Made by a program: the position numbers and the translations under genes. 64,000 nucleotides of DNA from Halobacterium jilantaiense (lineage in GTDB: Archaea > Halobacteriota > Halobacteria > Halobacteriales > Halobacteriaceae): assembly GCF_900110535.1 (NCBI RefSeq), contig NZ_FOJA01000001.1, positions 1,488,001 to 1,552,000 of the forward strand, given 5' to 3'. The notes under the pieces were generated by a model that was given only the letters and a program-made list of their open reading frames with translations, did not search any database and had not been told where the DNA came from. How positions within the stretch are numbered: the first letter of the stretch is position 1; each line of letters opens with the position of its first letter. Positions 23,017 through 32,648 of the stretch are shown in pieces.

Positions 23017-24270
23017 GTGTCTGCTCTGGGCTGGGGCTCGCGCTCGACTCTGCCGCCGGCGAGCGTGCTGAAGTACTACCTCTACAAGACCACCGAAGCG
23101 GTCGAGTTCTACCGCCCGATAATGTACCTCTTCTTCCTGGCGCAGGGCCTCGACTTCACGCAGATCGCCGTCCTCGAGGCGATATACAACGTGACGACGT
23201 TGGTCGGCGAGATTCCGACCGGCTACGTCGGCGACCGGGTCGGCCGGCGCAACAGCCTCCTCGTCGGCACCGCACTCATCTCGGTCACGCTGCTCGGCAT
23301 CGGGCTGTCCAACTCGTTTCTCGCACTCGCGGTGCTGTACGCCTGCTGGTCGACCGGCTACAACTTCCGGTCGGGGAGCGAGGACGCGTGGCTGTACGAC
23401 ACGCTCACCGACGACCTCTCCGAGGACGAGTTCGCGCACGTCCGGGGTCGGGGCGAGTCCGTGTCGCTGGCCGTCGGCGCGGGCGCGGCGGTCGTCGGCG
23501 GCTACCTCGGGAGCATCGACCTGACGTACCCCTGGTTCGTCGCCGCCGCGGTCACGGCACTCGGCGTGGTCGTCCTCCTGACCATCGACGAGCCGGACAC
23601 CTACGAGCAGGCCGACACTGCAGACCTGAGTTTCTCCCGGACGGCCGCCATCGTCCGGCAGACGCTCGCACAGCGGAACATCCGGTCGTTCGTGCTGTAC
23701 TACTACGTCGTCTACGCGGCGGTGACGTACCTCGTGTTCGTGTTCCTCCAGCCCGTCTTCGAGAGCGTCGTCCTCGACTACGGCGTCTCCGAGACGCAGG
23801 TCAGGTCGCTGCTCGGGTGGTTCTACGCGGCGTACAGCCTCTTCGGCGCGGGGCTGAGCTACTACACGGGCGCGATTCGGGAGCGCGTCGGCCTCCGGGC
23901 GTGGTTCCTGTGGCTCCCGTTCGTGGTCGGCGGGGCGCTGGTCGGGATGTACTTCGTTCCGGTGCTGGCGCTGCCGACGTTCCTGCTGGTTCGCGGGCTC
24001 TCGGACGTGACGCGGTCGTTCGCCAGCCAGTACGTCAACGACCGCACCGAGACGGTGGGGCGGGCGACGGTGCTGTCCGCGATGGCGATGGTCAGCGGCC
24101 TCGCGGTCGTGCCGTTCCAGCTCGGCAGCGGCGTGGTCTCCGACGCCGTCTCGCCGCTGTTCGCGCTCGCGGTGGCCGGCGTGGTTCTCGTCGCGAGCTC
24201 GCTGGCCATCCGGCTCTGGGAGACGCCGGTCGAGCGGGCGCAGCAGCACTCGGACGCCGTCGAGGGGTAG
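23017..24270 (+). CDS. MFS transporter
   Basis: A 417-residue permease with 12 hydrophobic segments and the MFS loop motif GYVGDRVGRRNSLL between helices 2 and 3. GTG start (SALGWGSRSTLPPASVLKYYLYKTTEAVEF). The N-terminal KYYLYKT and the GYNFRSGSEDAWLYDTL loop are typical of an archaeal/bacterial MFS subgroup of unknown substrate. It is preceded by 146 bases with no other gene and followed by a lower-GC gap. Confidence 0.88.
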   Translation: MSALGWGSRSTLPPASVLKYYLYKTTEAVEFYRPIMYLFFLAQGLDFTQIAVLEAIYNVTTLVGEIPTGYVGDRVGRRNSLLVGTALISVTLLGIGLSNSFLALAVLYACWSTGYNFRSGSEDAWLYDTLTDDLSEDEFAHVRGRGESVSLAVGAGAAVVGGYLGSIDLTYPWFVAAAVTALGVVVLLTIDEPDTYEQADTADLSFSRTAAIVRQTLAQRNIRSFVLYYYVVYAAVTYLVFVFLQPVFESVVLDYGVSETQVRSLLGWFYAAYSLFGAGLSYYTGAIRERVGLRAWFLWLPFVVGGALVGMYFVPVLALPTFLLVRGLSDVTRSFASQYVNDRTETVGRATVLSAMAMVSGLAVVPFQLGSGVVSDAVSPLFALAVAGVVLVASSLAIRLWETPVERAQQHSDAVEG

Positions 24271-24378
24271 TCGCGAGAGAGTCCGGGCGAGCCTCTGAGC
24301 CTGAATCGGCCGAAACGGTGCGTACGAGAGGTACGTCATATCGGTGCCAATTTCCGTTGCTGGTGAGAACCGCCTCGT

Positions 24379-24585
24379 ATGGAGAATCCTCGCGCGATCG
24401 GGCTCCCGTTGTTGGTTCTCGGGACGCTAACAGCAGGTTCGTCTGTCAGCGCGCTCCTCGGGGAGTCGTACGCGTGGACGAGTCTCCCCGGGCTCGCTGA
24501 TATCGCCGGGACAATTGGTGGACTCGCACTGGCGCTGATCGGCGTCGCCGTCCTTCAGCAACGGGGCGAGTTTGCGAGACAGTGA
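24379..24585 (+). CDS. Small two-helix membrane protein (tentative)
   Basis: A 68-residue frame with an N-terminal hydrophobic stretch GLPLLVLGTLTAGSSVSALL and a second helix GTIGGLALALIGVAVL. GC (near 60 percent) is lower than in neighbours. No strong TATA element and no recognised family; coding status rests on the membrane-like composition. Confidence 0.45.
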   Translation: MENPRAIGLPLLVLGTLTAGSSVSALLGESYAWTSLPGLADIAGTIGGLALALIGVAVLQQRGEFARQ

Positions 24586-24801
24586 ATCACGTATGGGGAA
24601 GTCCGCATCTGTAGTGAACGGGCGTTCCACCGCCACCAGCGAATCACGAACTCGGATTCACGACAGCTGTCAGCGTAGCGTTTGCCAGCCGAGCGGGAGC
24701 GACGGTCCCGCTTACCGAGCGGACGGCGTGATTCGAAAGGCGCGCCGTGAGCAGACGACTGAGAGCGCGAAGGACTCGAAGGAGCGCAGCGGAAGGTGCG
24801 T
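24586..24801. other. Intergenic region with a 7-bp hairpin
   Basis: 216 bases without a gene. A perfect inverted repeat AGCGGGA/TCCCGCT with a 7-base loop lies at 24692-24712. Another short one (CGTAC/GTACG) is at about 24323-24339, before the small membrane gene. Confidence 0.4.
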
Positions 24802-25323
24802 TCAGAAGACGGTCCGCTGGCAGCTCCCGCAGAGGTGCTCTTCTTTCCGGTCGACCTCTCGGACGGTGGGCGAGAAGTTCATCGCACAGCGGTTGTTGTC
24901 GCAGTGTTCGAGGCCGAGCGTGTGGCCGAGTTCGTGGACGACCTCCTTGCGGACGCGGTCGTCGAACACCTCGCTGGCGGGCCGGTCGGAGAAGCCGCCG
25001 TCGCTGGACGTCTGGAGCCGGTACGTGGAGACGACGCAGCCGCGGCCGTCGAGGTAGGCGAGGCCGAAGACGTAGTTGCGGCGGCGGTAGAAGAGGTCGT
25101 GGGGCGTGATGGCGATGGTCTTGTCGCCGCTGGTGGCCCGCGTGGCGGCGTCGATGAACTCGGCGGCGCGGTACTGGCTCCGGGCGTCGTCGTACGCCTC
25201 CGTCGGCACCGCCTGTGCGTCGGCGACGACCACCTCGCAGTCGTAGACGGAGCGGAGACTGGAGGAAGCCTCGCGTTTGACGTGCGCGGGCACGTCACCG
25301 ACGGGGACGATATCTACCCGCAT
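24802..25323 (-). CDS. amzA: Archaemetzincin zinc metalloprotease
   Basis: A 173-residue archaemetzincin. Active site HELGHTLGLEHC (H130, E131, H134, H140) followed by a structural zinc site with C141, C146 in NRCAMNF, and C165/C168 in CGSC. The length and the final cysteine pair match the family well. Divergent from the UPF0146 gene with 39 bases between the starts. Physiological substrate unknown. Confidence 0.95.
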   Translation of the reverse strand: MRVDIVPVGDVPAHVKREASSSLRSVYDCEVVVADAQAVPTEAYDDARSQYRAAEFIDAATRATSGDKTIAITPHDLFYRRRNYVFGLAYLDGRGCVVSTYRLQTSSDGGFSDRPASEVFDDRVRKEVVHELGHTLGLEHCDNNRCAMNFSPTVREVDRKEEHLCGSCQRTVF

Positions 25324-25362
25324 GAGGTATCGTTAAACGTGGGACGGCATAAACATCCCGCC

Positions 25363-25752
25363 GTGACGAATCCGCCCGCTGTCGCGGAGGTATTGGCGGA
25401 CTACGAGGTTCTCGTGGAGGTCGGCGTGGGTCGCCGGACGGCGGTGGCGGCGGCGCTCGCCGACCGGGGGCGAGCGGTCACGGCGACCGACGTCGTGGAG
25501 CGAGACGTCCCCGATGGCGTCCGGTTCGTCGTCGACGACGTGACTGACCCCAACCCCGCGGTGTACGAGGACGCGGACGCGGTGTACGCGCTGCGGTGTC
25601 CACCGGAACTCCAGCGCGCGCTCGTGTCGGTCACGGAGCGAGCGGGCGCGGACTGCCTGTTCACGACGCTGGGCGGCGACCCGGTGGTGGTGCCCGCCGA
25701 CCCGGAGACGGTGGCGTCGGGGACGCTGTTCGCGGCGAGGACGCGTAACTGA
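25363..25752 (+). CDS. UPF0146 family protein
   Basis: A 129-residue protein starting at GTG ([24 protein letters not shown]). It has the fold of a truncated SAM-dependent methyltransferase: [19 protein letters not shown] (motif I), TATDVVE (acidic loop), [18 protein letters not shown]. Found widely in Archaea, function unknown. 28 bases separate it from the HAD gene. Confidence 0.88.
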   Translation: MTNPPAVAEVLADYEVLVEVGVGRRTAVAAALADRGRAVTATDVVERDVPDGVRFVVDDVTDPNPAVYEDADAVYALRCPPELQRALVSVTERAGADCLFTTLGGDPVVVPADPETVASGTLFAARTRN

Positions 25753-25780
25753 CTTCTCCCGGGCGGCCGACTGTCGTAGT

Positions 25781-26680
25781 ATGGACGTGGACGCGGTCGT
25801 GCTGGACGTCGACGGGGTGCTCGTGGACGTGGCCGACTCCTACCGGCGGGCCATCGTGGACGCCGTCGAGCACGTGTACGGCGACACCATCGAGAAGGCC
25901 GACGTCCAGCAGTTCAAGGACGCCGGCGGCTTCAACAACGACTGGACACTGACTGACGCGGCCGCACTCTGGGTGCTCGCCCGGCAGGCGCAGGGAGGAG
26001 ACGGGGCGAGCGAGGCGGACAGCGCCCTCGGGAGCGTCGCGACGTACACTGACCGAATCGCCGACCACGGCGGCGGCCTCGACGGTGCCGAGGAGGTCGT
26101 CGACGCGACGCTGGACGCCGACGTTGTCCGGCAGGTGCGCGACGACTGGCAGCCCGAGCGGCTGCGGGACGTCTTCCAGCAGCTGTACCTCGGGAGCGAC
26201 TACTACGAGGACCTGGAGGGCGGCGAGGCGGAGCTCGGCGTCGAGGGCTACATCCACGACGAGGACCGGCTGGTCTCGCCCGAGACAATCGAGGCGCTCA
26301 CCGAACACTGGCCGGTCTGCGTGCTAACCGGGCGGCCGAGCGGGGAGGCGGACATCGCGCTCGACCGCGTCGGTCTGGACGTGCCCGACGAACGCCGGTT
26401 CACGATGGACGACTGGGAGGAGGGGAAGCCGAGCCCCCGGGCGCTGATTGCGCTCGCGGAGCGCACGGGTGCCGACTCGGTGGTGTTCGTCGGGGACACG
26501 CTCGACGACGTCGAGACGGCGCTGAACGCCCGAGCGGCCGACCCGAGCCGCGAGTACCACGCCGTCGGCGTGCTGACCGGCGGGCTGACCGGCGAAGAAG
26601 GGAGACAGAAGTACGAGGACGCGGGTGCCGACCACGTCCTCGACTCCGTGAACGACCTGCCCGACCTGCTGGTCGACTGA
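25781..26680 (+). CDS. HAD-superfamily phosphatase (TIGR01548-like)
   Basis: A 299-residue HAD enzyme: motif [17 protein letters not shown], motif [11 protein letters not shown], Lys in [10 protein letters not shown], motif [20 protein letters not shown]. The N-terminal half contains a large cap with [22 protein letters not shown], characteristic of the archaeal TIGR01548 subfamily. Substrate unknown. Part of a run of same-strand genes with UPF0146 and npdG. Confidence 0.9.
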   Translation: MDVDAVVLDVDGVLVDVADSYRRAIVDAVEHVYGDTIEKADVQQFKDAGGFNNDWTLTDAAALWVLARQAQGGDGASEADSALGSVATYTDRIADHGGGLDGAEEVVDATLDADVVRQVRDDWQPERLRDVFQQLYLGSDYYEDLEGGEAELGVEGYIHDEDRLVSPETIEALTEHWPVCVLTGRPSGEADIALDRVGLDVPDERRFTMDDWEEGKPSPRALIALAERTGADSVVFVGDTLDDVETALNARAADPSREYHAVGVLTGGLTGEEGRQKYEDAGADHVLDSVNDLPDLLVD

Positions 26681-26747
26681 CTGCCCGACGCCGGCGAGTG
26701 CTGGCGGCCACGCAATTCTTATTCGGGAGCCGGCCGTCGGTCGGCGT

Positions 26748-27416
26748 ATGCGAATCGCGTTACTCGGCGGGACCGGTGACATCGGCGCGGGGCTGGCGCT
26801 GCGGTGGGCGTACGACACCGACCACGAGCTCGTGGTCGGCTCCAGGGACCCCGAGAAGGCGCGGGCGAAAGCCGAGGAGTACGAGACCGAACTGGACAGC
26901 CGCGGCGTCGACCGCAAGATTACGGGGTTCGCCAACGAGATGGCGGCCGACCGCGCGGACGTCGTGGTGCTGGCGGTGCCGCCGTACCACGTCGCCGACG
27001 TCGTCGCGGACGTCGCGGACAAACTCGACGAGGACGCGCTCGTCGTCTCGCCCGCGGTGGGTATCGGGAGCGACGAAGACGGCATGCACTACAATCCGCC
27101 GTCGGCGGGCAGCGTCACCGAACTCGTCGCGGACGCAGCGCCCGACCACGCGCGAGTCGTCGGAGCGTTCCACAACCTCGCGGCCGACCGGCTCGCGAAC
27201 CTCGACGTGGACCTCGACTTGGACACGCTCGTCGTCGGCGACGACGCGGACGCCCGGAATCTCGCGGCAGACCTCGCAGAAGACATCGACGGGCTGCGCG
27301 CGCTGGACGCGGGTCCGGCCGCGAACGCGGCCGAGGTGGAGTCGCTGACGCCGCTGCTCATCAACCTCGCGCGGTACAACGACGGTCTACACGACGTCGG
27401 CGTCACGTTCGAGTGA
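26748..27416 (+). CDS. npdG: NADPH:coenzyme F420 oxidoreductase
   Basis: A 222-residue reductase that transfers hydride between NADP and F420. Rossmann motif LLGGTGDIGAGLALR, NADP phosphate-binding VVGSRDPEKARA, VVLAVPPYHVADV, and C-terminal [17 protein letters not shown]. Fits with cofE and mer elsewhere in the window. Its 3' end overlaps the convergent thiDN gene by 30 bases. Confidence 0.93.
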   Translation: MRIALLGGTGDIGAGLALRWAYDTDHELVVGSRDPEKARAKAEEYETELDSRGVDRKITGFANEMAADRADVVVLAVPPYHVADVVADVADKLDEDALVVSPAVGIGSDEDGMHYNPPSAGSVTELVADAAPDHARVVGAFHNLAADRLANLDVDLDLDTLVVGDDADARNLAADLAEDIDGLRALDAGPAANAAEVESLTPLLINLARYNDGLHDVGVTFE

Positions 27417-28742
27417 CGCCACCGCGCTGAGTTTCTCCGCGAGCGCGTCCGCGTCGGCGGCGAGTACGCGCACCATCGCTTCCTTCCCGACAGCGCCGGG
27501 GTCGAGGACGGCGTCCGGCGCGGTGTCGCGGCCGGCCATCGCCCGGGCTGCGGTCCAGTCCATCGTGCCGTCGGCACTGGCGGGCTCGTTCGTGCGGTCG
27601 ACGGTCTCGGTGTCCCAGCGGTCGGCGAGCGCGTTCGCGCGGGCTTCGGTCCAGCGGACGTTCGCCGCCGCCGAAATCTCGGGGTCGTCGGCGCGGACGC
27701 CGAGCAGGAACCGGGCGACGTGGCTGGAGGCACCGGGCTCGGCTCCGCCGGCGGCGCGCACGCCCCGGGTCGTGGCGTGGAGGCGGCCGTCGACGGCGAC
27801 GACGTCTGCGGGCTCGGTCGCGTCAGCGGGGGCGACGGCGACGTTCGTACCGACCTCAGGGACGAGCGCGGGCGGCCACTCGGTTTCGAGGGTGGTGACG
27901 ACGCTCCGGACGGCGGCGACGGCGTCGGCCGTTCCGGGGTAGGTGGCGTCGGCCTCGTGGACGGCGTCGGCGACCCGGCGGTGGTCGACGGGGCCAGCGC
28001 CAGCGCCGAGCGAGAGGTCCGACTCGATGGCGGCGGCGACCGCGTCGACGCCGCGCTCGACGGCCGCGTGGCGGTCGTCGCCGTGCGCGAGCCGGGCGGC
28101 GATTGCCGCGGAGAGCGTGCAGCCGGAGCCGTGGGTGTCGGCCGTGTCGACGCGTTCGCGAGTGAACGCGCCCGTGGTCTCGCCGACGAACACGTCCACG
28201 GGGTCGCCGTCGAGGTGGCCGCCCGTGAGGAGCACGGCGTCGGGGCCGAGGTCGCGGACGGCCTCGGCGGCGGCGCGGAGGTCGCCTTCGGTCTCGACGT
28301 CGACGCCGGCGAGCAGTTCGGCCTCGGGGACGTTCGGCGTCGCGAGCGTGGCTTCGGGGAGGAGGTCGTTGCGGACGGCGTCGAGGCCGTCCTCGGTGAG
28401 CAGGCGGTCGCCGGACTCGGCGACCACCACGGGGTCGACAACCACCGGGAACGCGGCGTCGCCGAGCGCGTCCGCGACTGTCTCGACGACAGCGGCGTCG
28501 CCGAGCATCCCCGTCTTGGCCGCCGCGACGTCGAAGTCGTCGGTGACCGCACCGACCTGCGCGCGCACCGTCTGCGGGTCGAGGACGTCGCTGGCGGTGA
28601 CGCCCCGCGTGTTCTGGGCGGTGACGGCGGTGACCGCCGACGTGCCGAACGCGCCACAGGCCTCGAACGTCTTGAGGTCGGCCTGCACGCCAGCGCCGCC
28701 GCCGCTGTCCGAGCCCGCGACCGTGAGCGCGACGGGTCGCAT
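27387..28742 (-). CDS. thiD: Bifunctional HMP-phosphate kinase / thiamine-phosphate synthase ThiDN
   Basis: A 451-residue fusion. ThiD (1 to about 265): [72 protein letters not shown]; it phosphorylates HMP and HMP-P. ThiN (about 285-451): [31 protein letters not shown]; the archaeal thiamine-phosphate synthase. The start ATG overlaps the thi4 stop (ATGA), so the two are translationally coupled. Confidence 0.94.
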   Translation of the reverse strand: MRPVALTVAGSDSGGGAGVQADLKTFEACGAFGTSAVTAVTAQNTRGVTASDVLDPQTVRAQVGAVTDDFDVAAAKTGMLGDAAVVETVADALGDAAFPVVVDPVVVAESGDRLLTEDGLDAVRNDLLPEATLATPNVPEAELLAGVDVETEGDLRAAAEAVRDLGPDAVLLTGGHLDGDPVDVFVGETTGAFTRERVDTADTHGSGCTLSAAIAARLAHGDDRHAAVERGVDAVAAAIESDLSLGAGAGPVDHRRVADAVHEADATYPGTADAVAAVRSVVTTLETEWPPALVPEVGTNVAVAPADATEPADVVAVDGRLHATTRGVRAAGGAEPGASSHVARFLLGVRADDPEISAAANVRWTEARANALADRWDTETVDRTNEPASADGTMDWTAARAMAGRDTAPDAVLDPGAVGKEAMVRVLAADADALAEKLSAVASLERDADVV

Positions 28743-29674
28743 CAGTCGTCGTCGGCGGCGGGCGCGGCTCGACTCGGGAGGTCGACGCGCGGCTCGTCGA
28801 CGCCGAGTTCGTCCATGACGGCGTTGGCTGCGACCTTCCCGGAGAGCAGCATCGCACCGAACGTCGGCCCCATGCGGGTGAGGCCGTGGACGGTCGCCGT
28901 CGAGAGGCCGGCGGTCACGAGGCCGTCGTGGACTTTGCCGGTCTGTTCGACGACCTTGTCCTCGCTGTCGGCGACCCACATGGAGTCGTGGCCGGGGGAG
29001 TCGTGGCCGGGCGCGCCGTACTCGCCGTCGGCGGTCTGGTCCATGCCGGTGGCGTGCTCTTCGACGTGTTCGATGCCGTCGGCCTCCAGAACGCCGCGTT
29101 CGTGGAGCTTCGAGACGACGACGGCCTCGTGGCCGGTGGCGTCGACGACCACGTCGGCCTCGATGGCGATGGGGTCGACGCAGGTGAGTTCGCGGGGCAG
29201 CGAGTGGACCGGCGTCCAGTTGACGACTGCGCCGGCGACCTCGTGGTCGTCGCGCACGACGATGTCGGTGAACTCGGTCATGTTCTGGATGCGGGCACCG
29301 GCGTCGCAGGCGGCCGCAATCATCGACGAGCAGGCGTGCGGGGCGTCGGCGACGGCGAGACCGTCGTTCTCCTCGTCGTACTCGTAGGGGACGCCGAGGT
29401 CGTCGAGGACGTCGTCAGCGGGCGACCGGACGGTGAGCTTGTTCATGAGGAAGCCGCCGAGCCAGAAGCCGCCGCCGAGGTAGTTGTTCTTCTCGATGAT
29501 GGTGACGTCCACGTCGCGGTCCGCGAGTTCCTTGGCGGCCATCAGGCCGGAGGGACCGCCACCGACGATGATGACCTCGGTCTCGGTGTCGTCGAGGAAC
29601 TCGTCGGTCCACTGGCGGGTGATTGCGCGCGTTACCTGGGCTTCACTTGCGTCGGCGAACGAGTCGAACGACAT
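28742..29674 (-). CDS. thi4: Thiazole synthase Thi4 (active-site Cys type)
   Basis: A 310-residue NAD-dependent enzyme making the thiamine thiazole. Dinucleotide fold [37 protein letters not shown], and glycine-rich C-terminus [16 protein letters not shown]. At residue 165 it has Cys ([10 protein letters not shown]), the position of the sulfur-donor Cys of yeast Thi4 and of the essential Cys reported in Haloferax volcanii Thi4. A sulfur-donating, single-turnover mechanism is therefore likely. Upstream of thiDN; leaderless promoter. Confidence 0.95.
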   Translation of the reverse strand: MSFDSFADASEAQVTRAITRQWTDEFLDDTETEVIIVGGGPSGLMAAKELADRDVDVTIIEKNNYLGGGFWLGGFLMNKLTVRSPADDVLDDLGVPYEYDEENDGLAVADAPHACSSMIAAACDAGARIQNMTEFTDIVVRDDHEVAGAVVNWTPVHSLPRELTCVDPIAIEADVVVDATGHEAVVVSKLHERGVLEADGIEHVEEHATGMDQTADGEYGAPGHDSPGHDSMWVADSEDKVVEQTGKVHDGLVTAGLSTATVHGLTRMGPTFGAMLLSGKVAANAVMDELGVDEPRVDLPSRAAPAADDD

Positions 29675-29694
29675 ACCACTAGGTGTTACAACTG

Positions 29695-29704
29695 GCTAAT
29701 TAAG
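29695..29704 (-). promoter_or_regulatory. TATA box of the thi4-thiDN operon
   Basis: CTTAATTAGC on the minus strand, 21-30 bases above the ATG at 29674. No TPP-riboswitch-like sequence fits in this short leader. Confidence 0.7.
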
Positions 29705-29762
29705 CGTTTGGTCTCGGACTGGAGCCCAAAACGCTAAGCAGGGGCAGGCCGGCACTGCGAGC

Positions 29763-30107
29763 ATGCAACCGGTGTGGGACGACGACGGCGTCTCGGCGGC
29801 GTTCGCGGACGCGTTCGAGACCTGGGTGGACCGAGTGGGTGGGGAGGTCGTCGAGAACGACGCGGACCGCGTCCGCGCCGAGTTCCCCGCGACCGACGAA
29901 CAGATGATGACCGGCGTCGGCGTCTACGCGGCTAACGGCCGCCACATGCTACGCTTCGAGACAGTCCGCGAGGAACTCGAACTGAAGATGCTGACGCGGT
30001 TCGAAGTCGCGGACGACCAGCTCATCGTGCAGTCAGACAAGGGCTCGCGGACGTTCAGCTTCGACGGCGGCGACGGCGAGTGGCGCGTCGAGAAACACCC
30101 GATCTAG
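29763..30107 (+). CDS. Conserved hypothetical protein
   Basis: A 114-residue soluble acidic protein (MQPVWDDDGVSAAFADAFETWVDRVG), predicted as one helix plus a beta-rich remainder (MLRFETVREELELKMLTRFEV, GSRTFSFDGGDGEWRV). No family recognised. Divergent from thi4 and overlapping the convergent SLC13 gene by four bases. Confidence 0.7.
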   Translation: MQPVWDDDGVSAAFADAFETWVDRVGGEVVENDADRVRAEFPATDEQMMTGVGVYAANGRHMLRFETVREELELKMLTRFEVADDQLIVQSDKGSRTFSFDGGDGEWRVEKHPI

Positions 30108-31963
30108 ACGCCCCAGAAGACGGCGATGCCCGCGACCGTCACGACCGAGAGCAGCAGCTGCAGCGGCAGCCCGACGCGGAAGAAGTCCCCGAACGTGTAG
30201 CCGCCCGGTCCGTACACGAAGAGGTTCGTCTGGTAGCCGACCGGCGTCATGAACGCCGTCGACGCCGCGAACGTCACCGCGAGCACGAACGCGAACGGGT
30301 TCGAGCCCACTTCTACGGCCGCCTCCACGGCGACGGGAATCATCAACACGACGCTGGCGTTGTTCGAGATGACACTCGTGATGACGCCCGTGAAGACGTA
30401 GAACACCCACAGCACGCCGATTGCCGGGAGGACGGTCGCTGTCGACGCGACCAGTCCGCCCAGGAGTTCCGCGGCACCCGTCTGTTCGAGCGCGATTCCC
30501 AGCGGGATGACGCCCGCCAGCAGGAAGATGACGTCCCAGTCGACGGACTCGTACACCTCCGAGGGGTGGAGGACGCCGGTCCCCACCATCGCCACGACGC
30601 CGGCGAGCGCGGTGGTCACGATGTGGAACGGCGTCACCGTCGCCGCGAGCACCACGCCGAGCACGATGGCGACGGCGTACGGAATCTTCTCCGTGCGGTA
30701 GTCGGGCTCCTCGGGCTCGTGGGCGACGATGAAGTCCTGGTTCGCGGACAGCCGGTCGATGCCCTCCCGGGGAGCCTGCACGAGCAGCGTGTCCCCGACC
30801 CGGAGCTGCCGGTGGTCCATGCGCTCGTGGACCGTCTCCCCCCGCGACCGGAACGCCAGCACGTTCGCGTCGTAGCGCTGCCGGAACGTCGCGGACGCCA
30901 GCGTCTCCCCGGCGAGCGACGACCCCGACGGGATGACGACCTCCACGAGCGCCTGCTCGTCCTGCGTGGTCGGTTCGAGTTCCGCCTCCTCCTCGGGCGT
31001 CCCGGACAGCGCGAGGTCGTCGACGGTCGCGATGTCCCCGAGTGTGTTCCGGTCGGTCCGGATGGTGAGGGTGTCGCCGGCCCGGACGACCTTCTGGCCG
31101 AGGGGTTCGATGAAGCGCTCGCCGTCCCGCACCAGCCCGAGCACGTCGGCGTCGAAGCGGTCGAAGTCGATGGCCTCCCGGACGGTCTTCCCGACGATGG
31201 GCGAGTGTTCGCCGACCACGACCTCGGAGAGGTAGTCGCCCATCTCGTACTCCGCGAGGTAGTCCTCCTCGGCGGGCACCCGGTCGGGGAGCAGGCGGGG
31301 CGCGACGACGAACAGGTACAGCGACCCGACGGCGAGGACGACGACGCCGAGGTGCGTGAACTCGAACATCGAGAACGCGTGTAGCCCCTCGACGCCCTGC
31401 TCAGCGCCGAGCCGCGCGGCCGTCTCGCTCGCCAGGAGGTTCGTCGACGTTCCGATGAGCGTCAGCATGCCGCCGAGCATCGACGCGAACGACAGCGGCA
31501 TCAACAGCTTCGACGGACTGGTCTTCCCCTTGTGTGCGAGGTCCGAGATGACGGGGACGAGGATGGCGACCACGGGCGTGTTGTTGATGAACCCCGAGAC
31601 CGGGCCTCCCGCGCCGATGGTCGCTGCGAGCTGGCGACGCCGGCTGTCCCCCGCGAACGCCGACAGCTTCCGGCCGACAATCTGGACGAGCCCGCTCCGG
31701 CTGACGCCGGTCGACAGGATGAGCATCGCGAGCACCGCGATTGTCGCCTTGTTCGAGAACCCCGAGAGGCTCTCCGTGGTGGACACCTGCGTCCAGTCCC
31801 CCAGCACCACCAGCACCACCATGATGAGGATGGCGGTGACGTCGATGGGCAGCCACTCCGTCACGAACAACACGAGCGCACCGAGCACGACCGCGAACAC
31901 CACGAGGACGTCGACAGAGACGCCCCCGAGCGCGGACACCGTGGCCGGCGTCGCCACTGACAT
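30104..31963 (-). CDS. SLC13/DASS-family permease with two TrkA-C domains
   Basis: A 619-residue ion-coupled transporter. Two transmembrane halves each with a hairpin signature (GFINNTPVVAILVPVI and ITSVISNNASVVLMIPVA), plus GGMLTLIGTSTNLL. A large central cytosolic part carries two TrkA-C/RCK-type ligand domains (around 240-320 and 345-420: VVGEHSPIVGKTVREA, VVIPSGSSLAGETLAS). Substrate is probably sulfate, phosphate or a dicarboxylate; not decidable here. Confidence 0.93.
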   Translation of the reverse strand: MSVATPATVSALGGVSVDVLVVFAVVLGALVLFVTEWLPIDVTAILIMVVLVVLGDWTQVSTTESLSGFSNKATIAVLAMLILSTGVSRSGLVQIVGRKLSAFAGDSRRRQLAATIGAGGPVSGFINNTPVVAILVPVISDLAHKGKTSPSKLLMPLSFASMLGGMLTLIGTSTNLLASETAARLGAEQGVEGLHAFSMFEFTHLGVVVLAVGSLYLFVVAPRLLPDRVPAEEDYLAEYEMGDYLSEVVVGEHSPIVGKTVREAIDFDRFDADVLGLVRDGERFIEPLGQKVVRAGDTLTIRTDRNTLGDIATVDDLALSGTPEEEAELEPTTQDEQALVEVVIPSGSSLAGETLASATFRQRYDANVLAFRSRGETVHERMDHRQLRVGDTLLVQAPREGIDRLSANQDFIVAHEPEEPDYRTEKIPYAVAIVLGVVLAATVTPFHIVTTALAGVVAMVGTGVLHPSEVYESVDWDVIFLLAGVIPLGIALEQTGAAELLGGLVASTATVLPAIGVLWVFYVFTGVITSVISNNASVVLMIPVAVEAAVEVGSNPFAFVLAVTFAASTAFMTPVGYQTNLFVYGPGGYTFGDFFRVGLPLQLLLSVVTVAGIAVFWGV

Positions 31964-32066
31964 GACTGCACGCAGAGCCGGGGGCCACGAAAGCCTGCCG
32001 GAAGGCTACGAACCGCGGGCCGGCGCGGCCGCTACCGGAGTCGCGACGGCGGAGGAAAGTGGGTCG

Positions 32067-32336
32067 TTACGCGCCCGCGGACTCGAGGGCGTCCTCGAGC
32101 TGCTCGCGCTGCGTGACGCCGACGAACCGCTCGACGACGCCCTCGTCGTTCTCGACGACGATGGTCGGAATCGAACGCACCTGGTATTCGTTGGCGACGT
32201 CCTCGGCCTCGTCGACGTCGATTTTCTCGAACGTGACGTTCTCGCCGTAGTCCTCTTCGAGGTCCTCCAGAATCGGGTCCTGGGTCTTGCACGGGCCACA
32301 CCAGTCGGCGTAGAAGTCTTTGAGCGTGACAGTCAT
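32067..32336 (-). CDS. trxA: Thioredoxin
   Basis: An 89-residue thioredoxin with active site WCGPC (C13, C16) and the cis-Pro segment VRSIPTIVV. It lacks the usual long N-terminal beta strand/helix, giving a short form of the family. The start ([13 protein letters not shown]) is supported by a CTTAACC element about 29-36 bases upstream. It is divergent from the Sec61 beta gene. Confidence 0.93.
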   Translation of the reverse strand: MTVTLKDFYADWCGPCKTQDPILEDLEEDYGENVTFEKIDVDEAEDVANEYQVRSIPTIVVENDEGVVERFVGVTQREQLEDALESAGA

Positions 32337-32364
32337 CCGTATATTGCGGGTTGACGACCGCACT

Positions 32365-32424
32365 GGTTAAGGGTTTCTCACGGCACGGCGATTGCCGCGA
32401 GTTACGGCAACACGAAAGGTTTAG
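32365..32424. promoter_or_regulatory. Divergent promoters of trxA and secG
   Basis: CCTTAACC (minus, 32365-32372) serves trxA. AAAGGTTTAG (plus, 32415-32424) serves secG, 26-35 bases above its ATG. Confidence 0.6.
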
Positions 32425-32449
32425 GCGGCCGCACGGCGAGAAGTCGTGT

Positions 32450-32611
32450 ATGAGCAGTGGCCAGAACTCCGGCGGCCTGATGTCCAGTGCGGGCCTCGTC
32501 CGGTACTTCGACTCGGAGGACTCCAACGCGCTCCAGATCGACCCGCGGTCAGTCGTCGCCATCGGCGCGTTCTTCGGTATCGCCGTCCTGTTGCTGCAGT
32601 TCTTCGCGTAG
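32450..32611 (+). CDS. secG: Preprotein translocase subunit Sec61 beta
   Basis: A 53-residue subunit of the SecYE-beta channel: a Ser/Gly-rich N-terminus, [38 protein letters not shown] with one C-terminal membrane helix. Highly typical of the haloarchaeal protein. A T5 run follows (32620-32624). Confidence 0.95.
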   Translation: MSSGQNSGGLMSSAGLVRYFDSEDSNALQIDPRSVVAIGAFFGIAVLLLQFFA

Positions 32612-32648
32612 CGAGAGGCTTTTTCCCGGCAGTCGCCTACCGAGTGGT

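Noticed and set aside
27720-29387. 555-codon plus-strand frame
   Set aside because: Antisense to thiDN and thi4.
29675-29762. TPP riboswitch before thi4
   Set aside because: The leader is too short and the CUGAGA and related conserved elements are absent; the transcript looks leaderless.
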